Origin: Magnetococcales bacterium WMHbin3
GTDB lineage: Bacteria; Pseudomonadota; Magnetococcia; Magnetococcales; Magnetaquicoccaceae
Reading direction: 5' to 3'
NCBI GenBank assembly: GCA_002753185.1
Contig: PDZX01000042.1
Coordinates: 1-35,019 of the forward strand
DNA: 35,019 nt
Under the pieces are notes generated by a model. The model worked only from the letters and a program-made list of their open reading frames with translations, did not search any database and was not told the DNA's origin. Made by a program: the position numbers and the translations under genes. This document shows, one piece after another, positions 1 through 7,603 of the stretch (positions are counted from its first letter, which is position 1; each line of letters opens with the position of its first letter).

Positions 1-59
1 GTGCGCACCTATTAAGACCGTTCATGGATCACCTGGAGACGCCGATGCCTGTCACCAAC
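1..59. repeat. 59-bp inverted copy of the sdhA/sdhB junction
   Basis: The first 59 bases are the exact reverse complement of 3008-3066, which holds the end of sdhA, the sdhB ribosome binding site and the sdhB start. Base 60 no longer matches base 3007. The copy supplies the last residues and the stop codon of the pabB reading frame. A perfect inverted duplicate of unrelated coding sequence at the very edge of the window is most simply a fold-back chimera or an assembly-graph end, not biology. Confidence 0.9.
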
Positions 60-1096
60 CCCAAACGCCCCTCCCCCCGCCAAACCAAGGTGCGAATCGC
101 CACATTGAACCAAAACGACCCGCCAGGCCGCACCACCCCCATGCAACCCGTATACACCCCACGAGGACGCCGCTCCAACTCACGAATGATCTCCATGGTG
201 CGCCACTTCGGAGCACCCGTGATGGACGCCGCCGGAAACATGGCCGCCATGATCTCCACCAACCCGATACCGGCACGCAAACACCCCTCCACCCGCGACT
301 CCAAATGCTGCACCGTGGAAAACAGACGCCTCTCCATGAGACCATCCACCCGCACACTGCCAACGCCCGCTATTTTGCCCAGATCATGGCGCGCCATGTC
401 AACAATCATGACATGTTCGGCACGCTCCTTCTCCGATGTTTCCAACAAACGCCCCAATTCGAGATCCTCCTCCGGCGTCCCTCCTCTTGGCCGGGTCCCC
501 TTGATGGGAGCCGTCAGCAACCGATCCCCCCGCCGCACGAGAAACGTCTCCGGAGAGAGCGAAGCGATCCGCCACGCCAGGGTCTCGATCCACATGGCAC
601 GCGGAAAACGATGGGCGCATTGCAACCGCAAAAACAGATGGAACGGATCGAAATCCCCCTCCGGACAGGCTTCGAGGGTATAATTGACCTGATAGGTCTC
701 CCCCGCCGCGATCCACCCGGCAATGCGCGCCAAATCCTCCCGATAACGCTCGCCGGTGAGCAGCGGCGTCAGAGTCGGCAACGGCGTCGCGACATCCAAC
801 GGCGGATAGACGAAAGGGGTCGGATTGGTGAAAAAAGCAAACCAGGCGAGGGGAAAATCATCCCTGACAGAGACAACCGGTAAAAAAAAAGCGGCGGCGG
901 CCTCATAGGCGAGAAAGCCAACCGCCCATTGCCCCTCCCCGACCACCCGCTCCACCTCCCGCAACAAGGGGACCACCTCGTCCGGGGTATGCGCCTCCAA
1001 AATGGCGTCCGGCTGCACGAAACGAAGAGGCGAACCCAGTTCGGGGAAATCGACCAGCGCAAAAACCCCCTCCCGCGCACTCAGGAAGGGGGTCAT
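29..1096 (-). CDS. pabB: Aminodeoxychorismate synthase component I (PabB), 3' end replaced
   Basis: Chorismate-binding enzyme that aminates chorismate to 4-amino-4-deoxychorismate for folate synthesis, in the cytoplasm with a glutaminase partner. The signature PIKGTRPR is the PabB form with catalytic Lys. ERAEHVMIVDMARHDLGKI and FPAASITGAPKWRTMEII are the conserved C-terminal blocks; His stands where relatives usually have Asn (RxDLG). The ATG at 1096 is chosen because family homology begins at MTPFLSAREG; a longer frame reaches 1168 but overlaps sdhE. It starts 28 bases after sdhE and probably shares its transcript. After FNVAIRTLVWRGEGRLGL the expected VGGGI-type ending is missing: the last residues (VTGIGVSR) and stop come from the 59-bp inverted copy. 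The true gene is therefore longer and may be a PabB-PabC fusion, as in many proteobacteria. The window holds only its 5' part. Confidence 0.88.
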   Translation of the reverse strand: MTPFLSAREGVFALVDFPELGSPLRFVQPDAILEAHTPDEVVPLLREVERVVGEGQWAVGFLAYEAAAAFFLPVVSVRDDFPLAWFAFFTNPTPFVYPPLDVATPLPTLTPLLTGERYREDLARIAGWIAAGETYQVNYTLEACPEGDFDPFHLFLRLQCAHRFPRAMWIETLAWRIASLSPETFLVRRGDRLLTAPIKGTRPRGGTPEEDLELGRLLETSEKERAEHVMIVDMARHDLGKIAGVGSVRVDGLMERRLFSTVQHLESRVEGCLRAGIGLVEIMAAMFPAASITGAPKWRTMEIIRELERRPRGVYTGCMGVVRPGGSFWFNVAIRTLVWRGEGRLGLVTGIGVSR

Positions 1097-1124
1097 GGTC
1101 GGCTCGACAACTGGTGAAAAAGAG

Positions 1125-2012
1125 TCAGCGGATGCCCTGCTTGGCCAACACCGCGTGGGGACTGACATGCAAACGGTCGAGTCCGGCGGCGCTCTCGTCC
1201 AGGCCGAAGGCCACGGCGATGAGCTGGGCGAAGTTCATTTCGGGCAGTTCGATCACCTTGCCGGCCACCTGCTCCGCCGGTTTCTGGAACGACCCCATGG
1301 ACATGTCGCACAAGGTGCAGGGGGTGATCATCAACTCGGCACCGGCATCCTTGGCGTTGAGACAGTTCTTGGCCACCATGGAACGCATCTCCACCTTGTC
1401 GGAGAGCATGACATGAAAGCCGCAACACTTGTCGTGCCCGTCATAGGCCACAGGCCGCCCGCCCAACAACAGAATCAGGCGGTCGAGATGATCGGCCTCC
1501 TCGCCGGCCTTGGAATCGAAGATCTCGGCGGGGCGCAAGTTGTGACAACCATAAAAGGGCGCCACCTTCAGGCCGTTGAGGGGTTTTACCACCTTGGCCT
1601 TGACCGTCTTGGGATCGAGCTGGTCGGTGATGACCCAGAGGAGATGATAAACGTTGATGGTGGCCTTGTAGGGCCGCACCCCGGCCTGAACAATGACCTG
1701 GTTGATCTTTTCCAGGAGTTCCGGCTCGTTCTTGAAACGGTGGTTGGCTTGGGTCAGGGTCTGCAGGCAGGTATTGCAGATGGTGACCAGATGCCGCCCG
1801 GACTCCTCGGCCTCGGAGAGGATGCGCGCGGCGACGGCCAGGGAAAAGGCCGGCTTGGTCTCGCGCAGGCTGACCGCGCCGCAGCAGGTGCTGCGAGGCA
1901 TGTCGTGAAGAACGATGCCCAGCTCGCGCGCCACGGCACGGGCGGCGGCGTCGGCCTCCTTCTGCACCTGTTGGGCGGCACAACCGGGATAGTAGGCGAA
2001 TTGGATAGACAT
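1125..2012 (-). CDS. sdhE: SdhE-type subunit (two CCG domains) of succinate dehydrogenase/fumarate reductase
   Basis: This 295-residue protein is the HdrB-like subunit that replaces the usual haem-b membrane anchors SdhC/SdhD in type E succinate:quinone oxidoreductases and methylmenaquinol:fumarate reductases (MfrE). Two complete cysteine-rich CCG motifs are visible: C11, C43-C44, C79, C82, and C156, C196-C197, C232, C235. Each can bind a non-cubane or double-cubane type iron-sulfur centre, as in HdrB. There are no long transmembrane helices; membrane contact in this family is thought to be through amphipathic segments. AGGAGG (2020-2025) precedes ATG 2012 at good spacing. It lies 26 bases after sdhB and is third in sdhA-sdhB-sdhE. 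Archaeal-type HdrB is the alternative, but the sdhAB context decides. Confidence 0.9.
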   Translation of the reverse strand: MSIQFAYYPGCAAQQVQKEADAAARAVARELGIVLHDMPRSTCCGAVSLRETKPAFSLAVAARILSEAEESGRHLVTICNTCLQTLTQANHRFKNEPELLEKINQVIVQAGVRPYKATINVYHLLWVITDQLDPKTVKAKVVKPLNGLKVAPFYGCHNLRPAEIFDSKAGEEADHLDRLILLLGGRPVAYDGHDKCCGFHVMLSDKVEMRSMVAKNCLNAKDAGAELMITPCTLCDMSMGSFQKPAEQVAGKVIELPEMNFAQLIAVAFGLDESAAGLDRLHVSPHAVLAKQGIR

Positions 2013-2038
2013 GCGCGATTCCTCCTAATGGCGCGCCC

Positions 2039-3022
2039 CTATTCGGGGACCACCTCTTTGGCCTTGGTTTCCACATCCAGCGGATTCTGTTCCAAAATCT
2101 CGTAGATCTTGGCCAGTTCCGCCAGCCCGGCTGACTTGTGCGGGAAGAGGGAGGGGACCTTGCCCTTTTTCAGGAGATGAAAGGCGGTGCCCAGTTCTTC
2201 CAGCGTGCCCATGATGCCGACGGTACGCATCATCAGCGTGAATTCGTTGAGGTGCCCGGACTGCTTGATGTCGTTGTGGAAGGCCAGGGCATGCTTGGGG
2301 CCGGGGCCGTCGTTGAACCCCTTGGCCACGCCACGGGTGCGCAGCTTGACGATGGCCTCCATGGGCTTGACATCCTTGGGACAGGTCTCCACGCACATGG
2401 CGCAACGGGCGCAGGACCACATCATGTGGGGTTCGGCCAGTTGCTTGAGGCGTCTGGTCTTCTGTCCCTCGCGCGGGTCGGAGACGAAACGGAACGCCTT
2501 GGCCAGGGCGGCGGGACCGATGAACTCCGGGGAAACCTCGGCCATGGTGCAGTCGGAGTAGCAACTGCCGCACATGATGCACTGGGTGACGTGGTTGACT
2601 TGGTCGTAGGCGGTTTCTTCGGTGACGGCGTCGGTTTCCGGTCCCTCGGCGAGATAGGGCGTGATCTTGTGGATGCGCTCGAAGAAGGGTCCGATGTCGA
2701 TGGCCATGTCCTTGAGGACCGGCTGATTGGCCTGGGAGGTGATTTCCACCACGTTGTCACGGGCGACGACACCGACATGGGTCTTGCAGGCCAGGCGGGT
2801 GCGGCCGCCGATCTTCATGGCGCAGGAGCCGCAGATGGCGGAACGGCAGGATTGGCGGAAGGTGAGGGTGCCATCCTGTTCGCCCTTGATCTCTTCCAGG
2901 ACGGAGAGGATCGTGGTGGTCTCGGTGGCCTTGACCGTATACTCCTTCCAATGGCTGTCGATGCGGCCGTCGGAGGTCTTCCGTTTGCGTTGGATGCGGA
3001 TGGTGTAGTTGGTGACAGGCAT
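2039..3022 (-). CDS. sdhB: Succinate dehydrogenase/fumarate reductase iron-sulfur subunit
   Basis: Electron-transfer subunit of 327 residues. A plant-type [2Fe-2S] domain is seen with C59, C64, C67 and C79 (SCRSAICGSC...LAC). Next comes a [4Fe-4S] site C148, C151, C154, C158. The third site reads WSCARCAMCVETCPKDV: C204, C207, C210, C214. In classical SdhB this site has C-x5-C-x3-CP and binds [3Fe-4S]; here C207 supplies a fourth cysteine, so a [4Fe-4S] cluster is expected, as known for SdhE-type enzymes. The start at 3022 (MPVTNYTIRI) is supported by GGAG eight to ten bases upstream; an in-frame ATG at 3043 has no ribosome binding site. It begins 29 bases after the sdhA stop. Confidence 0.93.
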   Translation of the reverse strand: MPVTNYTIRIQRKRKTSDGRIDSHWKEYTVKATETTTILSVLEEIKGEQDGTLTFRQSCRSAICGSCAMKIGGRTRLACKTHVGVVARDNVVEITSQANQPVLKDMAIDIGPFFERIHKITPYLAEGPETDAVTEETAYDQVNHVTQCIMCGSCYSDCTMAEVSPEFIGPAALAKAFRFVSDPREGQKTRRLKQLAEPHMMWSCARCAMCVETCPKDVKPMEAIVKLRTRGVAKGFNDGPGPKHALAFHNDIKQSGHLNEFTLMMRTVGIMGTLEELGTAFHLLKKGKVPSLFPHKSAGLAELAKIYEILEQNPLDVETKAKEVVPE

Positions 3023-3066
3023 CGGCGTCTCCAGGTGATCCATGAACGGTCTTAATAGGTGCGCAC
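3008..3066. repeat. Internal partner of the 59-bp inverted repeat
   Basis: This segment is perfectly repeated in inverted orientation at 1-59. Here it is in its natural setting: it carries the last codons of sdhA (VRTY, stop), the intergenic bases with the sdhB ribosome binding site, and the first codons of sdhB. The copy at the window edge is the foreign one. Confidence 0.9.
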
Positions 3067-4743
3067 CTTGGGGGCGTATTCCGCCTTGCCCACGGTACGG
3101 ACGGCCTCGTAGGAGAGAACGACCTCCTGTTTGCCGGGATCCCAATGGCTGAGGGTGTGCTTGCGCCAGTTGGTGTCGTCGCGATCGGGAAAGTCGGTGC
3201 GGGCGTGGGCGCCGCGGGACTCCTGCCGGACGATGGCGCCGCGCATGATGCATTCGGCCAGATCGATGAGATTGCCGAGTTCGAAGGCGCGCAGCAGGTC
3301 GATATTGAACGCGTCGGACTTGTCGTCCAGGTGGATTTTTTCAAAATCTGCGCGGATTTGGGGCAGTTTTGCCAAACCCTCCTGCATGCTCTCAGGGGTG
3401 CGGAAGACGCCGAAGTGCTCGTTCATGCCGCCGGCGGTGCGTTGCAGCAGGGAGAAGGGGCGGATGCCCTGATCGGGACGCCGCTTGAGGTCGGCGATCT
3501 GTGCCCTGACCGCATCCACCTCGGTGGGCGCGAAGTTGCGCAGGACCTTGCCCTTGAGCCAGTCGCAGCAGTGTTTGCCGGTGATCTTGCCGAAGACGAT
3601 GGTGTCGAGCAGGGAGTTGCCGCCCAGGCGGTTGGCGCCGTGGACCGAGACGCAGGCGGCCTCGCCGGCGGAAAAGAGTCCCGGCAGCGGGGAGGCGCCG
3701 TGCATGTCGGTGCGGATGCCGCCCATGGAGTAGTGCGCGGTGGGCCGGATGGGGAGCGGCTCGTGGATGGCGTCCACCCCTTCCAGGTCGAGGGCGAGCT
3801 GGCGGATTTGCGGCAGCCGTTCGATGATCTTCTCCTTGCCCAGGTGACGCAGGTCGAGGAAGACGGCGCCGTTCTTGCCGCGACCTTCGATGATTTCGGT
3901 CTGTTCGGCGCGGGAGACCACGTCGCGGGAGGCGAGTTCCAGTTTGTTGGGGGCGTATTTGTGCATGAAACGCTCCCCGTGGACATTGATGAGATATCCC
4001 CCTTCGCCGCGCGCCCCCTCGGTGACCAGGATGCCGGAGGAGAGCAGTCCGGTGGGGTGGAATTGCACAAACTCCATGTCGGCCAGCGGTGCTCCGGCGC
4101 GCAGGGCCAGGGCCATGCCGTCGCCGGTATTGGTGGTGGCGTTGGTGTTGGAGAGAAAGACCCGTCCGTAACCGCCGGTGGCCATCAGGACCGCCTTGGC
4201 CCGCAGGGGGAAGACCTCGCCGGTTTTGATGTCGTAGGCGACGATGCCGGCGACGTGTTTTTCGGCGTCGGTGACCAGACGCAGCATGCTGCACTCCTCG
4301 TAGACCCGAACCTCGGCCTTGACGAGTTGTTCCCAGAGGGTATGGAGCATCACCTGTCCGGTGCGGTCGGCGGCGTAGCAGGTGCGGTTGAAGCTGGCCC
4401 CGCCGAAGGCGCGTTGGGCGATCAGCCCCCCTTGCACGCGGGAGAAGGGCGTGCCCATGCGATCCATTTCGAGGATGGATTCCGGCGCCTCGTGGCACAT
4501 CAGTTCGATGGCGTCCTCGTCACCGATGTAGTCCCCGCCCTTGACCGTGTCGTAGGAGTGGGATTCGCGGGAGTCCTTGGGATCGATAGCGCCGTTGACC
4601 CCCCCTTGCGCCGCGCAGGAGTGGCTGCGCAACGGGTGGATCTTGGTGACGATGGCCACATCGATGCCGGCCTTGACGCCTTCCAGCGCGGCCCGCATCC
4701 CGGCAAGTCCAGCCCCGACGATGATCAGGTCATGGCTCTTCAT
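3052..4743 (-). CDS. sdhA: Succinate dehydrogenase/fumarate reductase flavoprotein subunit
   Basis: FAD subunit of 563 residues that interconverts succinate and fumarate. [10 protein letters not shown] (10-19) is the dinucleotide-binding loop. [10 protein letters not shown] carries His41, the expected covalent FAD attachment site. [10 protein letters not shown] and the [19 protein letters not shown] block are the substrate- and FAD-binding hallmarks. The N-terminus goes straight into the Rossmann fold with no Tat signal, so the enzyme is cytoplasmic, unlike Wolinella MfrA, which is exported. GGGAGGAG stands just before ATG 4743, and a promoter lies at 4809-4836. With SdhB and SdhE it forms a type E complex. 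The sequence cannot say whether it works mainly as succinate dehydrogenase or as fumarate reductase. Confidence 0.95.
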   Translation of the reverse strand: MKSHDLIIVGAGLAGMRAALEGVKAGIDVAIVTKIHPLRSHSCAAQGGVNGAIDPKDSRESHSYDTVKGGDYIGDEDAIELMCHEAPESILEMDRMGTPFSRVQGGLIAQRAFGGASFNRTCYAADRTGQVMLHTLWEQLVKAEVRVYEECSMLRLVTDAEKHVAGIVAYDIKTGEVFPLRAKAVLMATGGYGRVFLSNTNATTNTGDGMALALRAGAPLADMEFVQFHPTGLLSSGILVTEGARGEGGYLINVHGERFMHKYAPNKLELASRDVVSRAEQTEIIEGRGKNGAVFLDLRHLGKEKIIERLPQIRQLALDLEGVDAIHEPLPIRPTAHYSMGGIRTDMHGASPLPGLFSAGEAACVSVHGANRLGGNSLLDTIVFGKITGKHCCDWLKGKVLRNFAPTEVDAVRAQIADLKRRPDQGIRPFSLLQRTAGGMNEHFGVFRTPESMQEGLAKLPQIRADFEKIHLDDKSDAFNIDLLRAFELGNLIDLAECIMRGAIVRQESRGAHARTDFPDRDDTNWRKHTLSHWDPGKQEVVLSYEAVRTVGKAEYAPKVRTY

Positions 4744-4808
4744 ACTGCTCCTCCCATTTTGCTTTAGGTGAGCTTGTTGGTGTGAGGAATCGTTCCGACT
4801 TGTAACAG

Positions 4809-4836
4809 ATTATGCGAATCCCGAAGACAATGTCAA
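4809..4836 (-). promoter_or_regulatory. Sigma70-type promoter of the sdhABE-pabB operon
   Basis: On the minus strand TTGACA (4831-4836) is followed after 16 bases by CATAAT (4809-4814), one mismatch from consensus and with near-ideal spacing. It lies about 65 bases upstream of the sdhA ATG, inside the 121-base gap after the TIR-STAND gene. The sdh operon therefore has its own promoter despite the upstream genes running in the same direction. No FNR box was seen here. Confidence 0.7.
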
Positions 4837-4864
4837 AACAAAATCCAAGCCTGCAACCTCCATT

Positions 4865-7603
4865 TCAAACGATCATTTTTTGTCGCCACTCTGCCCGCGC
4901 TTTTTCCAGGTCCGGCAGGCGCAGTGGGTATCGATTGTTTTCTACCAGTTTCCCGGCCCGTTGCAATGCTTTTTCGGCATTTTCCCGGCGATTTTCCTTC
5001 AAAGAGAGGTAAAACTCCTCCAGTCGCGCCTCGGCCTCATACAGCACCATGCCTGACCAGGTGCAGATCTCCAGGGCCTCGTCCAGATCGAGTCTGGCTT
5101 TTTGCAACTCCCCTTGCTTGCGCAAGAAGGCAGCGCGGTGGATGAGGATGTCGGGGGTAAAGAGAATGGTCCCAGCCTGCTTGATGCCGCTCACCGCCTG
5201 GTCGAAATGGCTTCCAGCCTCATCGTCGCGCCCCATGCCAGCCAGGGCGCGGGCCTGGGTCAGGTGGTCCTGGGCGATGGCCAGGAGCCATTGGTCGCGC
5301 CTAGCGACTGCTTGTGCCTCCTCCCCCCGCTTGCGCACCGCCTCCAGATCCTTACTGTCTTGCGCCTGCTCCAACAGCAAGGCGCAGTAATAAAAACCGA
5401 ATATGCTGTAAAGATTGTCAAAATCATGCTGCTTTTGGATCCTTTCTGCCTCCTGAAACACCTGTGCGCTTTTTTCCAAATCCCCAAGCCGATGCCAGGC
5501 ATGAGCCAAACGGGTACGACCAGCCATTTGCCGAAACCAATCCCCTGACCGATCCGCCCAGCCAATCCTCCTTTCCGCCACCTCCTGCGCCTCGTCCAAT
5601 TCCCCGATGGGGATCAACAGGTCAACGAGGTTTTCGGCGGAGATGGCGGCCCCTTCCCAATCTTGCAGCTTTTCAGACATCTCCATGTCTGCCCGACGCG
5701 GCGCCACCGCATCGGCCATGCGGCCCAAGGCCATGAGATAGTAAGAAGCCTGCGCCAACAACCAACCCCGATTCCCATCCGAAAGCTGATCGCTTTCCAC
5801 CACCCGCTCCCAGGGAGGGTCAAAAAATCCCGCCACAGCAGCCAAATCCGCGCTAATGGCGCCCAATTTATGGGCGCTGAAATATTCATCACCCCGATAG
5901 ATCCGCTCCCACAACACATCGTACAAGGCCTTCTTGTACTCCCCGGCCTTGCAGCCATGATGAACAGCGCGATAGAGGGGTTCCAAGCCTTCCAGGGTGT
6001 CGGGCTGGTGGGGTTTGGTTGCTGAAAAGAATTCGAACAGCACCCGATGGGCTTGGCGAAAAAGATCGGGGTGGTTTTGCTCCAGGGTCTGGCCGAAATA
6101 CTCCCGCACCAGGGGATGGGCGTCCCATTGATCGCGCTCTTTCTGGAGCAGCCCCGTGGCTTCCAGATCGGTAATCAATGCATTGAAGGCTCTCGTGCCG
6201 ATCCCCCGCAACGGCTTGGCCAGATCGGCCTTTTTCTCCAGTTCCGTGAAGGCTTCCCGCGTCATGGGCCGGTCAAACAATCCCAGAAGCTGCAAAAACG
6301 CCCGTTGCGGCGCATTTTCTTTCCAGACTGCCGTGTCGTAATAGGCCATCACCCGCTTGGCGTGCTCGTCCTCGAACAACCCCTCCATGACAAGATCCCG
6401 GCGGGCGACATCCCCTTCCCGCTCCCTGGCCAGCAATTTTCCCAGCAGCACCAGGGCCAGGGCGTGGCCTTTCATCTCTTGCACGGCCTTGATGAAATCG
6501 TCCTTCAACCCTCTGGTGACCCCCAGGGAGCGCAACAATGCCACCCCGTCCCCATCGGAGAGCGGCCCCAGGTCGATCCTCTGGTGATTGCTGGCCACCT
6601 TCAATCCCGGCCACCCCCAGCGCGAGGAGACCAGCACCAGACTATTTCCACTCCGTGGACGATTTGCCTCCAGGTGCCGCATCAGGCGATAGAGGCCGGG
6701 GTCCTGAAACTGTCCCTCCCGCACGTCCGGCGGATACTGCAACGGCTCCACCCCGTCCAGGATGAGCAGATACGGTTGCCGGGCCAACAGGTTTGCCAAC
6801 GCTTGCGCCTTCTCCTCCCCGGATTGCGGCATCGCCCCGGAATGGCCAAAATATTGAAAGGCCTCGCGAAAAAAGGCATCGGAGTTGGTCTGAGTCACAT
6901 GCTCACCCTGGCTGTAAAACGACCAGCCGAACACCTTCCCCACCCCGCCATAGTCTCCTTCCGCCATTGCCTCCAACCAGGCCACGCTCAACGCCGACTT
7001 CCCCGTCCCCCCAGCCGCCACAATCCCCACCACCACCGCCCCCGGATCGGCGCACCATTTTTTCAATAATCCCAACTCCTCCCCCCGCCCCACCAGCCTG
7101 GCGGACGGACGGGGAAGATGGTCAATATTCGGTTCGTTGCTCCCAGCAGTGATGACTGGCACCTCATCGGCCAACACCAACAACTTATCAGTCACTTCTG
7201 TCCAAGCCTTGTCCTTTTTCTTATCTTTCAACTCATGAAGAGCCTTGCCCCCATTAAAGACAATAATTTTATGATCCTGCAAGGGACTTGCTTGCCAGTT
7301 GCACGGCCCAACGAGGACCGGCAACAGGTGGATGGCACCCGTTGCCTGCCGTTCCAGCAGACGCGGCAACTCCACGGTCCAGATAAAATCGGAGGCCAAG
7401 AAATCGGCGCTAACCAGCAAAATCCCCGTATTGCAGTTTTCCAAGGCTGCATCGATCTTTGTTTTCCACTGCTCGCCAATCTTGATCAAACCATCATGCC
7501 ACACCCGAATATTATTACTCTTTAATGGAGCAAGAAACGTAAGAAGCCGATCCTTATAATCCTCCACCTCATGCGCATAACAGATAAAAATCTCCAGCCC
7601 CAT
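4865..7603 (-). CDS. TIR-STAND-TPR protein 1 (putative defence or signalling NTPase)
   Basis: Protein of 912 residues with three parts. Residues 1-145 are a TIR domain: FICYAH start, VWHDG loop, and LASDFIWTVELPRL with Glu78 at the likely NADase position. Residues 165-505 are a STAND/NB-ARC NTPase: Walker A GGTGKS (198-203), Walker B LLILDGVE (279-286), GHALAL (379-384) and a winged-helix DAHPLVREYF (494-503). The remainder is helical TPR-like repeats. Such proteins are intracellular sensors: the repeats detect a ligand, the NTPase oligomerises and the TIR acts, often by destroying NAD+. ATG 7603 follows GGGGGTGAG. It overlaps the end of its upstream paralogue by 82 bases, so translation is probably coupled. 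The ligand is unknown; anti-phage defence is an inference from the family. Confidence 0.87.
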   Translation of the reverse strand: MGLEIFICYAHEVEDYKDRLLTFLAPLKSNNIRVWHDGLIKIGEQWKTKIDAALENCNTGILLVSADFLASDFIWTVELPRLLERQATGAIHLLPVLVGPCNWQASPLQDHKIIVFNGGKALHELKDKKKDKAWTEVTDKLLVLADEVPVITAGSNEPNIDHLPRPSARLVGRGEELGLLKKWCADPGAVVVGIVAAGGTGKSALSVAWLEAMAEGDYGGVGKVFGWSFYSQGEHVTQTNSDAFFREAFQYFGHSGAMPQSGEEKAQALANLLARQPYLLILDGVEPLQYPPDVREGQFQDPGLYRLMRHLEANRPRSGNSLVLVSSRWGWPGLKVASNHQRIDLGPLSDGDGVALLRSLGVTRGLKDDFIKAVQEMKGHALALVLLGKLLAREREGDVARRDLVMEGLFEDEHAKRVMAYYDTAVWKENAPQRAFLQLLGLFDRPMTREAFTELEKKADLAKPLRGIGTRAFNALITDLEATGLLQKERDQWDAHPLVREYFGQTLEQNHPDLFRQAHRVLFEFFSATKPHQPDTLEGLEPLYRAVHHGCKAGEYKKALYDVLWERIYRGDEYFSAHKLGAISADLAAVAGFFDPPWERVVESDQLSDGNRGWLLAQASYYLMALGRMADAVAPRRADMEMSEKLQDWEGAAISAENLVDLLIPIGELDEAQEVAERRIGWADRSGDWFRQMAGRTRLAHAWHRLGDLEKSAQVFQEAERIQKQHDFDNLYSIFGFYYCALLLEQAQDSKDLEAVRKRGEEAQAVARRDQWLLAIAQDHLTQARALAGMGRDDEAGSHFDQAVSGIKQAGTILFTPDILIHRAAFLRKQGELQKARLDLDEALEICTWSGMVLYEAEARLEEFYLSLKENRRENAEKALQRAGKLVENNRYPLRLPDLEKARAEWRQKMIV

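Noticed and set aside
3145..4767. 540-codon plus-strand open frame opposite sdhA
   Set aside because: Shadow of sdhA codons with no motif or start signal.
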